Positions 44,137 to 51,814 of a stretch of DNA of 56,349 nucleotides are shown in pieces. The notes beneath the pieces are model-generated. The model was not told the origin of the DNA, ran no database searches, and was given only the letters and a program-made list of their open reading frames with translations. A program made the translations under genes and the position numbers. Location of the stretch: positions 2,010,325-2,066,673 of the forward strand of contig NZ_LT629939.1 in NCBI RefSeq assembly GCF_900104615.1. The letters are read 5' to 3'. The DNA comes from Merdimmobilis hominis. GTDB taxonomy: Bacteria; Bacillota; Clostridia; Oscillospirales; Ruminococcaceae. The number at the start of each line of letters is the position of its first letter. The first letter of the stretch is position 1.

Positions 44137-44173
44137 AAGAGGGGAGCCGGCTACAATAGCCGGCTCCCCTCTT
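44137..44173 (+). terminator. Terminator of the tail operon
   Basis: Perfect 17-bp stem (AAGAGGGGAGCCGGCTA arm), CAA loop; the T-run is short. It closes the tail cluster. Confidence 0.75.
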
Positions 44174-44249
44174 GTGCCCCCAAAATACCTTGGACAAGCA
44201 GGCTGGATTAGACCGCCGTCATTGATGCAGTTAAGCGGACAACAACAAA

Positions 44250-44282
44250 TCCCCCGGCCCTCCTTGGTGGAGGGCCGGGGGA
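44250..44282 (-). terminator. Terminator of the amino-acid ABC operon
   Basis: TCCCCCGGCCCTC-type 13-bp stem; on the minus strand followed by TTTGTTGTT. Confidence 0.7.
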
Positions 44283-44296
44283 AACAACATATGGAT

Positions 44297-45100
44297 TTAT
44301 TTTTTTGAGATATCGTAGCCAAACCACTTGTTGGAGAGCTCAGTCAAGGTGCCATCTTCGTGCATTTCAGTCAGGGCGGCATCCACCTTGGCGCGCAGGG
44401 CATCGCCGCGTTCGGTTTTGGCAAACAGATAGGCATCTTCCTCCAGGTAAATGGCGTCGCCGACGATTTCAAGAGGAAGATCGTTGTCTTTGATTTCGAC
44501 AGAGGAAGCGGCAGCACCCTGAATGCAAGCGGAGGTCTTGCCTGTTGTTACCTGGAGAAGGTTGCCGGTTTCCACGGGGATAAGCTCGATTTCCCCGTTG
44601 GGATACATCTCCTTGAGCATGTCGGTTTCATTGCCGCCAACGCCGCAGGTCACCTTTTTGCCGATGAGGTCGTCCAGACTCTGAATATTTTCCGGATTTC
44701 CTTTGGGGACAACAATCTTTAGAGGGTTGTAGCAGTAGGGGACGGAGAAGTTGTAGTTCTTTTCCCGTTCAGGGTTTTTGGAAACTTGGTTCGCAATAGT
44801 GTCGATGTCGCCCTTATCCACCATGCCGAAAAGGCCGGAGTAGGCAGCCTGTACATGGATAACCTCCAAACCGCTGCGCTCACCAATCTCTTTCCAGACG
44901 TCTACCTCAAAGCCGACCTTTTGGTCGCCTTCCATATAGTCGAAGGGATAGTAGGTGAAAGAGGAGCCTACTTTGATGGTGGTAGGATTGGAGGGGTCTT
45001 CCGACGCCTCCGGTTCATTTCCATTGGAGCAGCCCATAAATGCGCTGCCGACCAGCGCCGCGGTCAGGAGAAGTGCCAGAATTTTTTTTGTTTTTTTCAT
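44297..45100 (-). CDS. Amino-acid ABC transporter substrate-binding lipoprotein
   Basis: 267 residues: lipoprotein signal ending VGSAFMGC, acidic/Pro linker, then the family-3 binding fold (YPFDYMEGDQKVGFEVDVW, ANQVSKNPEREKNYNFSVPY, final LSNKWFGYDISKK). It binds a polar amino acid outside the membrane. It is the third gene of a permease-ATPase-binding-protein operon, a complete uptake system unlike the pair at 20387. Confidence 0.93.
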   Translation of the reverse strand: MKKTKKILALLLTAALVGSAFMGCSNGNEPEASEDPSNPTTIKVGSSFTYYPFDYMEGDQKVGFEVDVWKEIGERSGLEVIHVQAAYSGLFGMVDKGDIDTIANQVSKNPEREKNYNFSVPYCYNPLKIVVPKGNPENIQSLDDLIGKKVTCGVGGNETDMLKEMYPNGEIELIPVETGNLLQVTTGKTSACIQGAAASSVEIKDNDLPLEIVGDAIYLEEDAYLFAKTERGDALRAKVDAALTEMHEDGTLTELSNKWFGYDISKK

Positions 45101-45151
45101 CTGTTATTCCTCGCTTTTACTTCACTTTTATTGACAAAAAATTTCCTTCTC

Positions 45152-45886
45152 TTACCGCTGGGATAATTGGAGGAAGTTCTTTGTTCTCTCATTTTGAGGG
45201 TTGCCGAAGATCTGCTCGGGAGGGCCTTGCTCCACAATTTGGCCATCGGCCATAAAGACCACCTTGTCTGCCGCTTCCCGGGCGAAGCGCATCTCATGGG
45301 TGACAATCAGCATGGTGGTGTGCTTTTTGGCCAGGTCGCGGATAACCTCCAGAACTTCTCCCACCAGGCTGGGGTCCAAGGCTGCGGTGGGCTCATCAAA
45401 GAGTATGATCTGGGGCTTTACAGCCATAGCCCTGGCAATACCAACCCGCTGCTGTTGGCCACCAGAGAGGCGGGAGGGATACTCGTTTTCTTTGTCCAGT
45501 AAGCTCACCTGTTTTAAATAGCCGCGGGCTTCTTCCAGGGCCTTGCCCCTGGGCATCTTTTGGACGGTCACCAGCGGTTGGAGGACGTTATCCAGGACAG
45601 TCATATTTTTAAATAGGTTGTAGCTTTGGAACACCATAGCGGATTGATGGCGCAGAGCTTTGATCTCCTTAGGGGTAGAGGATTGGGCATCCACCGAAAC
45701 CTCCCCGATGGCGATGGTCCCTTGCTCGGGCTGTTCCAGATAGTTGATACAGCGCAGCAGAGTGGACTTCCCAGTGCCGGAGGGTCCGATGACTGCGACT
45801 ACCTCCCCCTTTTGAATCTCAAGGTCGATCCCACGAAGGACCTCCAGCTGATCGAACTTTTTATGCAGATTGGTAATTTTAATCAT
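45152..45886 (-). CDS. Amino-acid ABC transporter ATP-binding protein (GlnQ-like)
   Basis: 244 residues: Walker A GPSGTGKST, Q-loop FQSYNLF, signature LSGGQQQRVGIARA, Walker B IILFDEPTAALDP, H-loop VTHEM. A standard polar-amino-acid ATPase without extra domain. ATG 45886 follows GGGAGAA. It could also energise the ATPase-less system at 20387-22020; that is inference. Confidence 0.96.
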   Translation of the reverse strand: MIKITNLHKKFDQLEVLRGIDLEIQKGEVVAVIGPSGTGKSTLLRCINYLEQPEQGTIAIGEVSVDAQSSTPKEIKALRHQSAMVFQSYNLFKNMTVLDNVLQPLVTVQKMPRGKALEEARGYLKQVSLLDKENEYPSRLSGGQQQRVGIARAMAVKPQIILFDEPTAALDPSLVGEVLEVIRDLAKKHTTMLIVTHEMRFAREAADKVVFMADGQIVEQGPPEQIFGNPQNERTKNFLQLSQR

Positions 45887-45908
45887 GATATTTTCTCCCC
45901 AAGCGGTT

Positions 45909-46571
45909 TTAGTACGCCCGATTCAGTCGTTTTTCCAGCATCTTTTGCAGGAAATTGATGCAGATGGTGATGATCCAGTAGATGATGGCGGCCACAAAAA
46001 AAGCTTCAAAGAAGTTGTAAGTTGCAATACCGGCCATATTGGCGGAAGCCATCAGCTCCGCCACACCGATGGTAAACGCCATCGAACTGCCTTTTACCAG
46101 GTCCACAAAACTATTGCTCAGAGAAGGTACGGCAACCCGGAAGGCCTGTGGGAAGACAACCAAGGAGAAAATTTGCAAGCTGCTCATGCCAATGGAAATG
46201 CCTGCTTCACTTTGGCCCTTTTCTACAGATGAGAGGGCGCCCCGCAGGTTTTCCGCCATATAGGCGGACATATTCAAAGACAGGGCAATTACCACGGCAG
46301 TATAGCCGGTCATTTTGGCAAAGAAGGGAATCCCCATGTTGCCAAGCCCAAAATAAATCAAATACAATTGGCAGAGAGCTGGGGTGCCGCGGAAAAAGGA
46401 AACATACACTTTAAGAATAGGCGTAATTATTTTTACGTTATAGTAGATAATGGATGAAATTATAATTGCTAAGGTCAGAGAAATGACCAATGATAGGATT
46501 GCCAGGCTGATTGTATGCTTTGTTGCAGCAATCAGCTGTGGGATGATTTTGACGATAAATTCGAAATCCAA
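45909..46571 (-). CDS. Amino-acid ABC transporter permease
   Basis: 220 residues with five hydrophobic helices; LKVYVSFFRGTPALCQLYLIY and the ATPase-docking loop SEAGISIGMSSLQIFSLVVF identify the HisM/GlnP family. It is the first gene of the operon, 22 nt before the ATPase. ATG 46571 follows AAAGGAGAGG. Confidence 0.94.
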   Translation of the reverse strand: MDFEFIVKIIPQLIAATKHTISLAILSLVISLTLAIIISSIIYYNVKIITPILKVYVSFFRGTPALCQLYLIYFGLGNMGIPFFAKMTGYTAVVIALSLNMSAYMAENLRGALSSVEKGQSEAGISIGMSSLQIFSLVVFPQAFRVAVPSLSNSFVDLVKGSSMAFTIGVAELMASANMAGIATYNFFEAFFVAAIIYWIITICINFLQKMLEKRLNRAY

Positions 46572-46647
46572 AATGTCCTCTCCTTTTTAATTGTTTGACT
46601 TTTATCAGCTTACGTCGAATGCCACCAGAAATCAAATTGTTTTTTTG

Positions 46648-46668
46648 AATTGAACCGAAAATTCAATT
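46648..46668 (-). promoter_or_regulatory. Inverted repeat upstream of the amino-acid ABC operon
   Basis: AATTGAA-N7-TTCAATT, a perfect 7-bp repeat about 75 nt in front of the first gene. Candidate operator. The surrounding 46572-46876 is very AT-rich and holds no gene; a confident promoter could not be picked. Confidence 0.4.
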
Positions 46669-46876
46669 GACTTTTTCTATTTTTCCTCTGTTTTTCACAA
46701 AATTTGAACATATTTTTTATTATATATTTTTGAAATGGTTGAGAATTTGAATTTTTGATTTTGCAATTGTGAAAAGTGAAAGGCGGAAATATTCTTTTCG
46801 GAATTATTCGGAGTTTTTTAATATGTCTAAATAGGGATATAGAAGAAATGAAAAATTGTCCTGTGTTCGATAGTAT

Positions 46877-46917
46877 AAAAAGAATCCACATAAACACAGT
46901 TTATGTGGATTCTTTTT
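46877..46917. terminator. Bidirectional terminator
   Basis: 18-bp perfect stem (AAAAAGAATCCACATAAA arm), 5-nt loop, T-runs on both strands. It most likely ends the minus-strand ABC/DUF169 operon. Confidence 0.92.
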
Positions 46918-46984
46918 ATATGACTCCCCAAAACGGATTTCCAGCAAACAAAAAGCGGATATCTGGAGGTGATCACCTGTAAAA

Positions 46985-47065
46985 ATGGTTGAAAGACCGG
47001 CGTTTATATGTGTGTATGCCCCAGGGAGAAATGGAGTAGCAAGAGTTATGCTTCGTAATGGATGA
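46985..47065 (+). CDS. Possible 26-residue micro-ORF
   Basis: MVERPAFICVYAPGRNGV and eight further residues. GGAGGTGATC, a 10-nt perfect complement of the 16S 3' end, lies upstream at 46965; the distance of core GGAGG to ATG (15 nt) is long. The same site is a 12-bp palindrome (AGGTGATCACCT). Its 3' end overlaps the convergent ATPase gene. It may be chance. Confidence 0.25.
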   Translation: MVERPAFICVYAPGRNGVARVMLRNG

Positions 47066-48059
47066 CATCTTTGTTGTCTAGCATAAGATAAACAGTATCG
47101 CCTCTATAAAACTGATGTTGCCCCTCATAAAGTTGGTCCACATCCAACTGCAGCTGACCTGCCGTCACTGTGTAACGGATGACGTTGCCTTGATAGATCA
47201 CCTGCTTGACCACGCCTTCCAGGGTGAATTGTCCTTGGGAAGGAGGGGTATCGGAAAGGCAGATGCTCTCTGGGCGCACGGCATAACTGCCACTGGGATC
47301 CTGAGTAAAGCCAAGGAGAGCCCAAAGTTCCCCCGGGATGATATTGTAATGGCCGATGAAGCTGGCCGCGTAGTGGGTCTTTGGGGAAAGGTAGAGCTCC
47401 ATGGGGGAGCCGCTCTGTTCAACGCGCCCTGCGTTCATCAGATAGATCCGGTCGGACATCCGCATGGCTTCTTCCTGGTCGTGGGTGACGAATATAGTAG
47501 TGATCCCCAGGGATGTGTGAATGTTTTTGATGCGGATTTGCAGTGCTTTGCGCAACTTGGCATCGATGGCGCTGAAGGGCTCGTCTAGCAACAGGACCTT
47601 GGGGTTTGTCACAATCCCACGTGCTAGGCTGACCCTTTGCTGTTCCCCACCGGAGAGCTGAGAGGGGTATTTTGCCTCACTGCCCTCCATCTCGATGAGG
47701 GCTAGGGCCTCTTTCACCTTTTGGTCAATCTCGTTCCGAGGCATCTTTTGAATGCGAAGCCCATACGCAATATTGTCGTATACATTCATGGAAGGGAAGA
47801 GGCTGTACTGCTGGAAGACCATGGCCAAGTTGCGTTGGCGGGGGCTTACATGAGTGATGTCCTCTCCGTCGATCCGGATGCTGCCAGAATCGATGCCCAC
47901 CAATCCAGCGATGCTCCGCAGCAGGGTAGTTTTGCCACAGCCGGATGCCCCCAGCAAGGTGATGAATTCTCCTTTTTCAATGGACAGGTTGATCCCTTTG
48001 AGAATCTGCCTGCCGTCTTCAAAGGTTTTGTTTACCCCTTGGATTTCAATATAACTCAT
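47046..48059 (-). CDS. ABC transporter ATP-binding protein with TOBE-like domain (PotA/CysA type)
   Basis: 337 residues: Walker A GASGCGKTT, Q-loop FQQYSLF, signature LSGGEQQRVSLARG, Walker B VLLLDEPFSAID, H-loop VTHDQEEAM, then a C-terminal regulatory part (about 240-337: AVRPESICLSD) of TOBE type. ATG 48059 follows GGGAGG. Last gene of a DUF169-permease-binding-protein-ATPase operon. PotA/CysA-type length is unusual beside a NitT/TauT-like binding protein and permease, whose ATPases are generally shorter. Confidence 0.92.
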   Translation of the reverse strand: MSYIEIQGVNKTFEDGRQILKGINLSIEKGEFITLLGASGCGKTTLLRSIAGLVGIDSGSIRIDGEDITHVSPRQRNLAMVFQQYSLFPSMNVYDNIAYGLRIQKMPRNEIDQKVKEALALIEMEGSEAKYPSQLSGGEQQRVSLARGIVTNPKVLLLDEPFSAIDAKLRKALQIRIKNIHTSLGITTIFVTHDQEEAMRMSDRIYLMNAGRVEQSGSPMELYLSPKTHYAASFIGHYNIIPGELWALLGFTQDPSGSYAVRPESICLSDTPPSQGQFTLEGVVKQVIYQGNVIRYTVTAGQLQLDVDQLYEGQHQFYRGDTVYLMLDNKDVIHYEA

Positions 48060-48108
48060 GGATGCCTCCCATAAAACGTGAGAATTGGGCCCGGTTGGAG
48101 AGCTGAGG

Positions 48109-49167
48109 CTAGTTTGCCTGGGCGTAGCCGTTTTCGATGGCTTTTTCCACAAAGCTCATGTCTACTGTGTCTTCGTAGGATAGGTCTGAGGTGATGATGC
48201 CGGAACGTTTGGCAAAATCTACCACGGCGTTTTGCCCTTCCTCGCTCACATAGCCATTCTTGCTGAATGCGCCGCGCATAATTTCAATTTTATCGGCAAG
48301 ATCTTCGGTGGCCATGCCGGGGAACAGCTCCGCGAGGACTTCGGCCGCCTCTTGGGAGGTGTGGTTCTGGAGCCAGTCAAGCCCCTTGCAGGTGGCGTTG
48401 ACAAATGCTTGGACGATCTCGGGATTCTCGTTTTTATAGGCTTCGGTGCAGAGAATGACCTCGGCAGGGAAGGAATCGCTCTTCAGATAGCGGGCAGCGT
48501 CCTCCGGTCTGCGGGTATCCACCAGATAGCGGATGCCCTCCACCTCATCGGCCTCTTTGTAGTTGTCTGCATTGATGAACGCAGCCTGGATTTCATTCTT
48601 CTGCAGTGCAGCGACAACCGCACCCTTGTTCAAATTGACCAGAGTGACATCCTTACCGACTTCCAGGCCGGCTTCCTCCAAAATGGCGACACAGAAGGTG
48701 TAGGGGGCGGAGCCAGGGGTGCTTGCAAAGACGGTTTTGCCCTTCAAATCTTCCACCTTTTCAATATCGGAGGTGCTGACAAAGGAGTAATAGCGGGTGT
48801 CCAGCATGGTGGCGATAACAGTGGAGCGCTGGTTCTGCTCTTGGGCTTTCAGCGAGACCTCTTGAGACAGGATGCAGAACTGGGAATCCCCAGTGTGCAT
48901 GCTTTTGAAGCAGTTGGGGCCATCGTCGATGCGAAGGAGCTGGACGTCCAGGCCCTCCTCCTCATAGTAACCCAGCTGGTAAGCCAGGTACATAGGGGTC
49001 CAGCTTACGCCGCGGAATTCGGTGACAACGACCTTTTGCAGTTCCCCAGTGGAGGAAGAACTGCCGGAGGGGGTGCTGTTTTGGTTTGTGGTGTTGCCGC
49101 AGCCGGCGAACAAAGCTGAGAACATCAGCACAGCTGCCAGCAAAATGGAGATACGTTTTTTCATCAT
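48109..49167 (-). CDS. ABC transporter substrate-binding lipoprotein (NMT1/THI5, SsuA/TauA-like)
   Basis: 352 residues: lipoprotein signal ending SALFAGC, Ser/Thr linker, then an NMT1/SsuA-like domain with the giveaway WTPMYLAYQLGYYEEEGLDV near its start, STPGSAPYTFCVAILEEAGL and a C-terminal helical lobe. The ligand could be a sulfonate, a pyrimidine-type thiamin precursor or another small organic molecule. ATG 49167 has GAGGG 5-6 nt upstream. Confidence 0.9.
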   Translation of the reverse strand: MMKKRISILLAAVLMFSALFAGCGNTTNQNSTPSGSSSSTGELQKVVVTEFRGVSWTPMYLAYQLGYYEEEGLDVQLLRIDDGPNCFKSMHTGDSQFCILSQEVSLKAQEQNQRSTVIATMLDTRYYSFVSTSDIEKVEDLKGKTVFASTPGSAPYTFCVAILEEAGLEVGKDVTLVNLNKGAVVAALQKNEIQAAFINADNYKEADEVEGIRYLVDTRRPEDAARYLKSDSFPAEVILCTEAYKNENPEIVQAFVNATCKGLDWLQNHTSQEAAEVLAELFPGMATEDLADKIEIMRGAFSKNGYVSEEGQNAVVDFAKRSGIITSDLSYEDTVDMSFVEKAIENGYAQAN

Positions 49168-49190
49168 GTTTCCCTCTTCTTTCATTTGTT

Positions 49191-50000
49191 TTAATCGGCT
49201 GCCGTTTTTAAGGAAAGGTTGCTCTCCGTCCTCCAGTGGAGGATCCGCCCTTCCAAACGGTCGAGAACCCAGTTGAGAGTGCGGTTAAAAACCAATAAGA
49301 TCAAGACGCAGGCCAAAACGCGATCGAGGTCAAAGTAGGAGGCAGCAAAGGATATCATCCATCCAAAGCCACCGGAGGCTCCGATGTATTCCCCCATGAT
49401 GGCGCCTACCATGCACGAGCCAATCCCGCTCCGGATGCTGGAGATGATCCAGGGGGCGCAAGCGGGAATAACCACTAAGGTCAGTGTTTGGAATGCATTT
49501 GCCCCCAACAAGCTAGATGCTTCAATCCAGCGCTGATCCAGGTTTTTAATGGCGTTATAGGTGGAGCCGAACACACCAAAAAACACCATCATCCCGGCGA
49601 GGATTACCTTGGACTTAAATCCAAACCCAAACCATAGAATGTAAAGAGGCGATAGAGTAAGCTGGGGAATTCCGGCAATAGCTGTCAGGATAGGGGTTAT
49701 CACGCTGCCTAAAAATTTGATTTGGCTAAACAGCACTCCGAACCCAACTCCGAATGCGGTACCAAAAAACAACCCGGACAAAGCTTCTCCAATGGTAATG
49801 GAAGCATGGTGGGCCAGTTCACCGCTCATGGTAAACTCATACAAATCCGCCAATATTGCGCTGGGGTAGCTTGTGTAAAAAGGGTTCAATACACCAATGC
49901 GAGTATTGTATTCCCAAAGAGCCAAGAGGGCGAAAATAATAGCATACCGCACACCTGCCGTCACTGCCGCCCGATTTCGTCTCCCTCTGTTTGTGGCCAT
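49191..50000 (-). CDS. ABC transporter permease (SsuC/TauC-like)
   Basis: 269 residues, six hydrophobic helices, with the family ATPase-docking loop (EASSLLGANAFQTLTLVVIP) and the later GEYIGASGGFGWMI. ATG 50000 lies 9 nt after AAGGAG, better than ATG 50006 (3 nt). It starts 5 nt from the DUF169 stop. Confidence 0.93.
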   Translation of the reverse strand: MATNRGRRNRAAVTAGVRYAIIFALLALWEYNTRIGVLNPFYTSYPSAILADLYEFTMSGELAHHASITIGEALSGLFFGTAFGVGFGVLFSQIKFLGSVITPILTAIAGIPQLTLSPLYILWFGFGFKSKVILAGMMVFFGVFGSTYNAIKNLDQRWIEASSLLGANAFQTLTLVVIPACAPWIISSIRSGIGSCMVGAIMGEYIGASGGFGWMISFAASYFDLDRVLACVLILLVFNRTLNWVLDRLEGRILHWRTESNLSLKTAAD

Positions 50001-50005
50001 ATCCA

Positions 50006-50803
50006 TTACTCCTTTGAAGACCGATCGTTTTTTAAAAAGTAGGTGCGCCCATACTGGATATCCAGGTCGTAGAGGGAGTCCCGGCGAAGGTCCCGTTCTA
50101 TCTCCGCCTTTCGGCGATTGCGCTCAATGGCGTTGACTGTGTTTTGTATTCCCCGCACCAAACCGGCAAATTTGCTGTAGGCAACCCCAATGGCGACCTC
50201 ACTCTCCTTCCAATTTGTCCGGTAGCGAGTACCAGCACAGAACACGGAAAGGTTAATACACTGGTTGATATAAGGGTAATTGGTGCACTCCACACAGACT
50301 GCTTGGTTCCCGCTCATGCAGAAATTATTCTGTAGTCCGTAGGTGCAGGTATAACCCTGGACAATTCTCATAGCTTCCCTGGTATTTGTTATAAACAGCA
50401 CCACGTCGGGTTCTTCTTCAAAACACTCTAGCGGCATGATGACAATTCCGTAGAGCGGGCGGTTTAGAATGGCAAATTTCAAAGCTACTGACTTGGCAAC
50501 CTGCTGGTTTTCATAGAGGCCCAGGGCCATACCCGATTCACCGGTATAGTATTGTGGAGCAGGTGGTACGAACCCCAAAGCCCTGGAAGAACCGCTACAG
50601 CCTGAGGTATCTTTGGTAAGCTTAATCCGGTTTCCGCTGCTGGCAGAGGCTACAGCCTGGCAGTAATACATGGGGCGGAGCGGCTCAATAGCGTCTATGC
50701 AGTCAAACCTTTCTTTTTCGTAGATAAACTGGACTCCGACGATACGCCGGTCAAGATCTAACAGTGCGTATGCTCGTTTGGTAATATCCTGTTGCCCATC
50801 CAT
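50006..50803 (-). CDS. DUF169-family protein
   Basis: 265 residues with several conserved cysteines (YYCQAVASASSG, TSGCSGSSRALGF, NQAVCVECTNYP). The opening DLDRRIVGVQFIYEKERFD and the central CSGSSRALG fit DUF169 (COG2043), whose biochemical role is unknown. It leads an operon with a NitT/TauT-like transporter, so it may handle or sense the imported compound. ATG 50803 follows AAGGAGGG. The C-terminus is basic and helical. Confidence 0.78.
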   Translation of the reverse strand: MDGQQDITKRAYALLDLDRRIVGVQFIYEKERFDCIDAIEPLRPMYYCQAVASASSGNRIKLTKDTSGCSGSSRALGFVPPAPQYYTGESGMALGLYENQQVAKSVALKFAILNRPLYGIVIMPLECFEEEPDVVLFITNTREAMRIVQGYTCTYGLQNNFCMSGNQAVCVECTNYPYINQCINLSVFCAGTRYRTNWKESEVAIGVAYSKFAGLVRGIQNTVNAIERNRRKAEIERDLRRDSLYDLDIQYGRTYFLKNDRSSKE

Positions 50804-50859
50804 ATTGAGCCCTCCTTATTTTTTGTAACTTTTTATATTCTATCTTACAAGACTGAATA

Positions 50860-50885
50860 TTTCCAATTGATTAATCCAATGGAAA
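50860..50885 (-). promoter_or_regulatory. 26-bp palindrome upstream of the DUF169 operon
   Basis: TTTCCA-N14-TGGAAA centred on a GATTAATC-like core, about 60 nt before the first gene. Candidate operator; the promoter itself is not clear. Confidence 0.45.
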
Positions 50886-50916
50886 GCCGAGGCATATAGA
50901 TTCTGTTGATACAAAT

Positions 50917-50925
50917 TTCGACAAA
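50917..50925 (-). promoter_or_regulatory. Perfect Spo0A box
   Basis: TTTGTCGAA on the minus strand, matching the 0A-box consensus exactly, about 115 nt before the DUF169 gene. Confidence 0.5.
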
Positions 50926-51005
50926 ATATGAAAGAAGAATATAATAAGATTGTCTCTTAGTTAAAAAGCATAACAAGACCGCCACAGAGAGGGAATAGGC
51001 ACAAA

Positions 51006-51055
51006 AAGGGAAAACCCCCAGTCAGGCGATAGAACCTGGCCGGGGGTTTTCCCTT
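51006..51055 (-). terminator. Third terminator in the tRNA-DUF169 gap
   Basis: A 14-bp stem plus 6-bp inner stem (AAGGGAAAACCCCC arm); on the minus strand it ends CCCTTTTTG. Confidence 0.85.
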
Positions 51056-51109
51056 GATATTGGTTTGTGTCAGTTAAAGCATCCTAGATAGCAGGCGAGT
51101 TATAAGGAT

Positions 51110-51184
51110 TGAAAAAAGGAAAAGGTCTGCTTTAACAGGACCTCTTCCTTATGACCACAACATCGTTTGCACAGAATGCTGTGG
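51110..51184 (-). ncRNA. Candidate small RNA ending in a terminator
   Basis: On the minus strand a TATAAT at 51195-51190 is followed at the right distance by a CCACAnCAT/ATGnTGTGG hairpin (51184-51155), then a terminator hairpin (51150-51116, AAGGAA and AGGTC stems) and a TTTTTC tract. This would give an RNA of about 70 nt with no ORF. The -35 is poor, so transcription is unproven. Confidence 0.35.
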
Positions 51185-51251
51185 ATATGATTATATAACT
51201 GTTACAAAATAGATACCGTTTGGGCACGGGCACAAAACTTTAAAATAGAAA

Positions 51252-51285
51252 AAACCTGCGGTCGCGAATTGCTGACCGCAGGTTT
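51252..51285 (-). terminator. Terminator of the tRNA-Ser pair
   Basis: AAACCTGCGGTC / GACCGCAGGTTT 12-bp stem, then TTTTTCTATTTT on the minus strand. It begins at the last base of the encoded CCA. Confidence 0.92.
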
Positions 51286-51375
51286 GGCGGAGATGGAGGG
51301 ACTCGAACCCTCGCGCCGGTTTCCCGACCTACGCCCTTAGCAGGGGCGCCTCGTCACCAACTTGAGTACATCTCC
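51285..51375 (-). tRNA. tRNA-Ser (anticodon GCU)
   Basis: 91 nt including encoded CCA. Acceptor stem GGAGATG/CATCTCC, anticodon loop CTGCTAA (anticodon GCT, reads AGC/AGU), long variable arm typical of serine tRNA, and T-loop GGTTCGAGTCC. Confidence 0.95.
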
Positions 51376-51422
51376 ATAGTGACTTGCCATTCCAGTTATT
51401 GAATTGTATGCCATGGAGAATT

Positions 51423-51510
51423 TGGCGGAGAGGGTGGGATTCGAACCCACGGCTCTCGACGAGTCACTGGTTTTCAAGACCAGCTCCTTAAACCGCTCGG
51501 ACACCTCTCC
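51423..51510 (-). tRNA. tRNA-Ser (anticodon UGA)
   Basis: 88 nt including encoded CCA. Acceptor stem GGAGAGG/CCTCTCC, anticodon loop TTGAAAA (anticodon TGA, reads UCN), long variable arm, T-loop GGTTCGAATCC. It lies 47 nt upstream of the GCU isoacceptor in one transcript. Confidence 0.95.
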
Positions 51511-51527
51511 ATATAGCGACAATAGTT

Positions 51528-51556
51528 ATACTACCATAGTATTGCCCAATAGTCAA
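51528..51556 (-). promoter_or_regulatory. tRNA operon promoter
   Basis: Minus-strand TTGACT, 17-nt spacer, TGG-TAGTAT. The rest of the 304-nt gap up to 51814 holds no gene. Confidence 0.6.
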
Positions 51557-51679
51557 GAGAATTTCCAAAAAATCCAGTGTTCTGGCATCAAATTTTTTCT
51601 ATAGAAAAGGGACGGGCTCCTATTGATTTTTCTGTTATTTTATAGCATTTACCGGATTGTAGAATGATTGGGGGAATTC

Positions 51680-51688
51680 TTCGAAAAA
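51680..51688 (-). promoter_or_regulatory. Spo0A-box-like site (8 of 9)
   Basis: TTCGAAAAA, one mismatch from the reverse 0A consensus TTCGACAAA, about 130 nt before the Spo0A-C gene. Confidence 0.3.
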
Positions 51689-51814
51689 CTTTTGATTCTT
51701 CTTAATTCCCTACAATTTTGTGGTCAAATAATGACTTGTTTTGACTGATTTTCACCAATATGCGGAAATTACGGTATTCTGGCGTTAACCCATACAACGA
51801 AAGGATGACGCATC

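Noticed and set aside
35595-44296. Prophage attachment sites flanking the tail operon
   Set aside because: No direct repeat was recognised by eye between the two flanks and there is no tRNA gene next to them; no integrase is present.
46776-46982. A 68-codon plus-strand ORF
   Set aside because: It spans the 18-bp terminator stem at 46877, and its composition follows the AT-rich gap.
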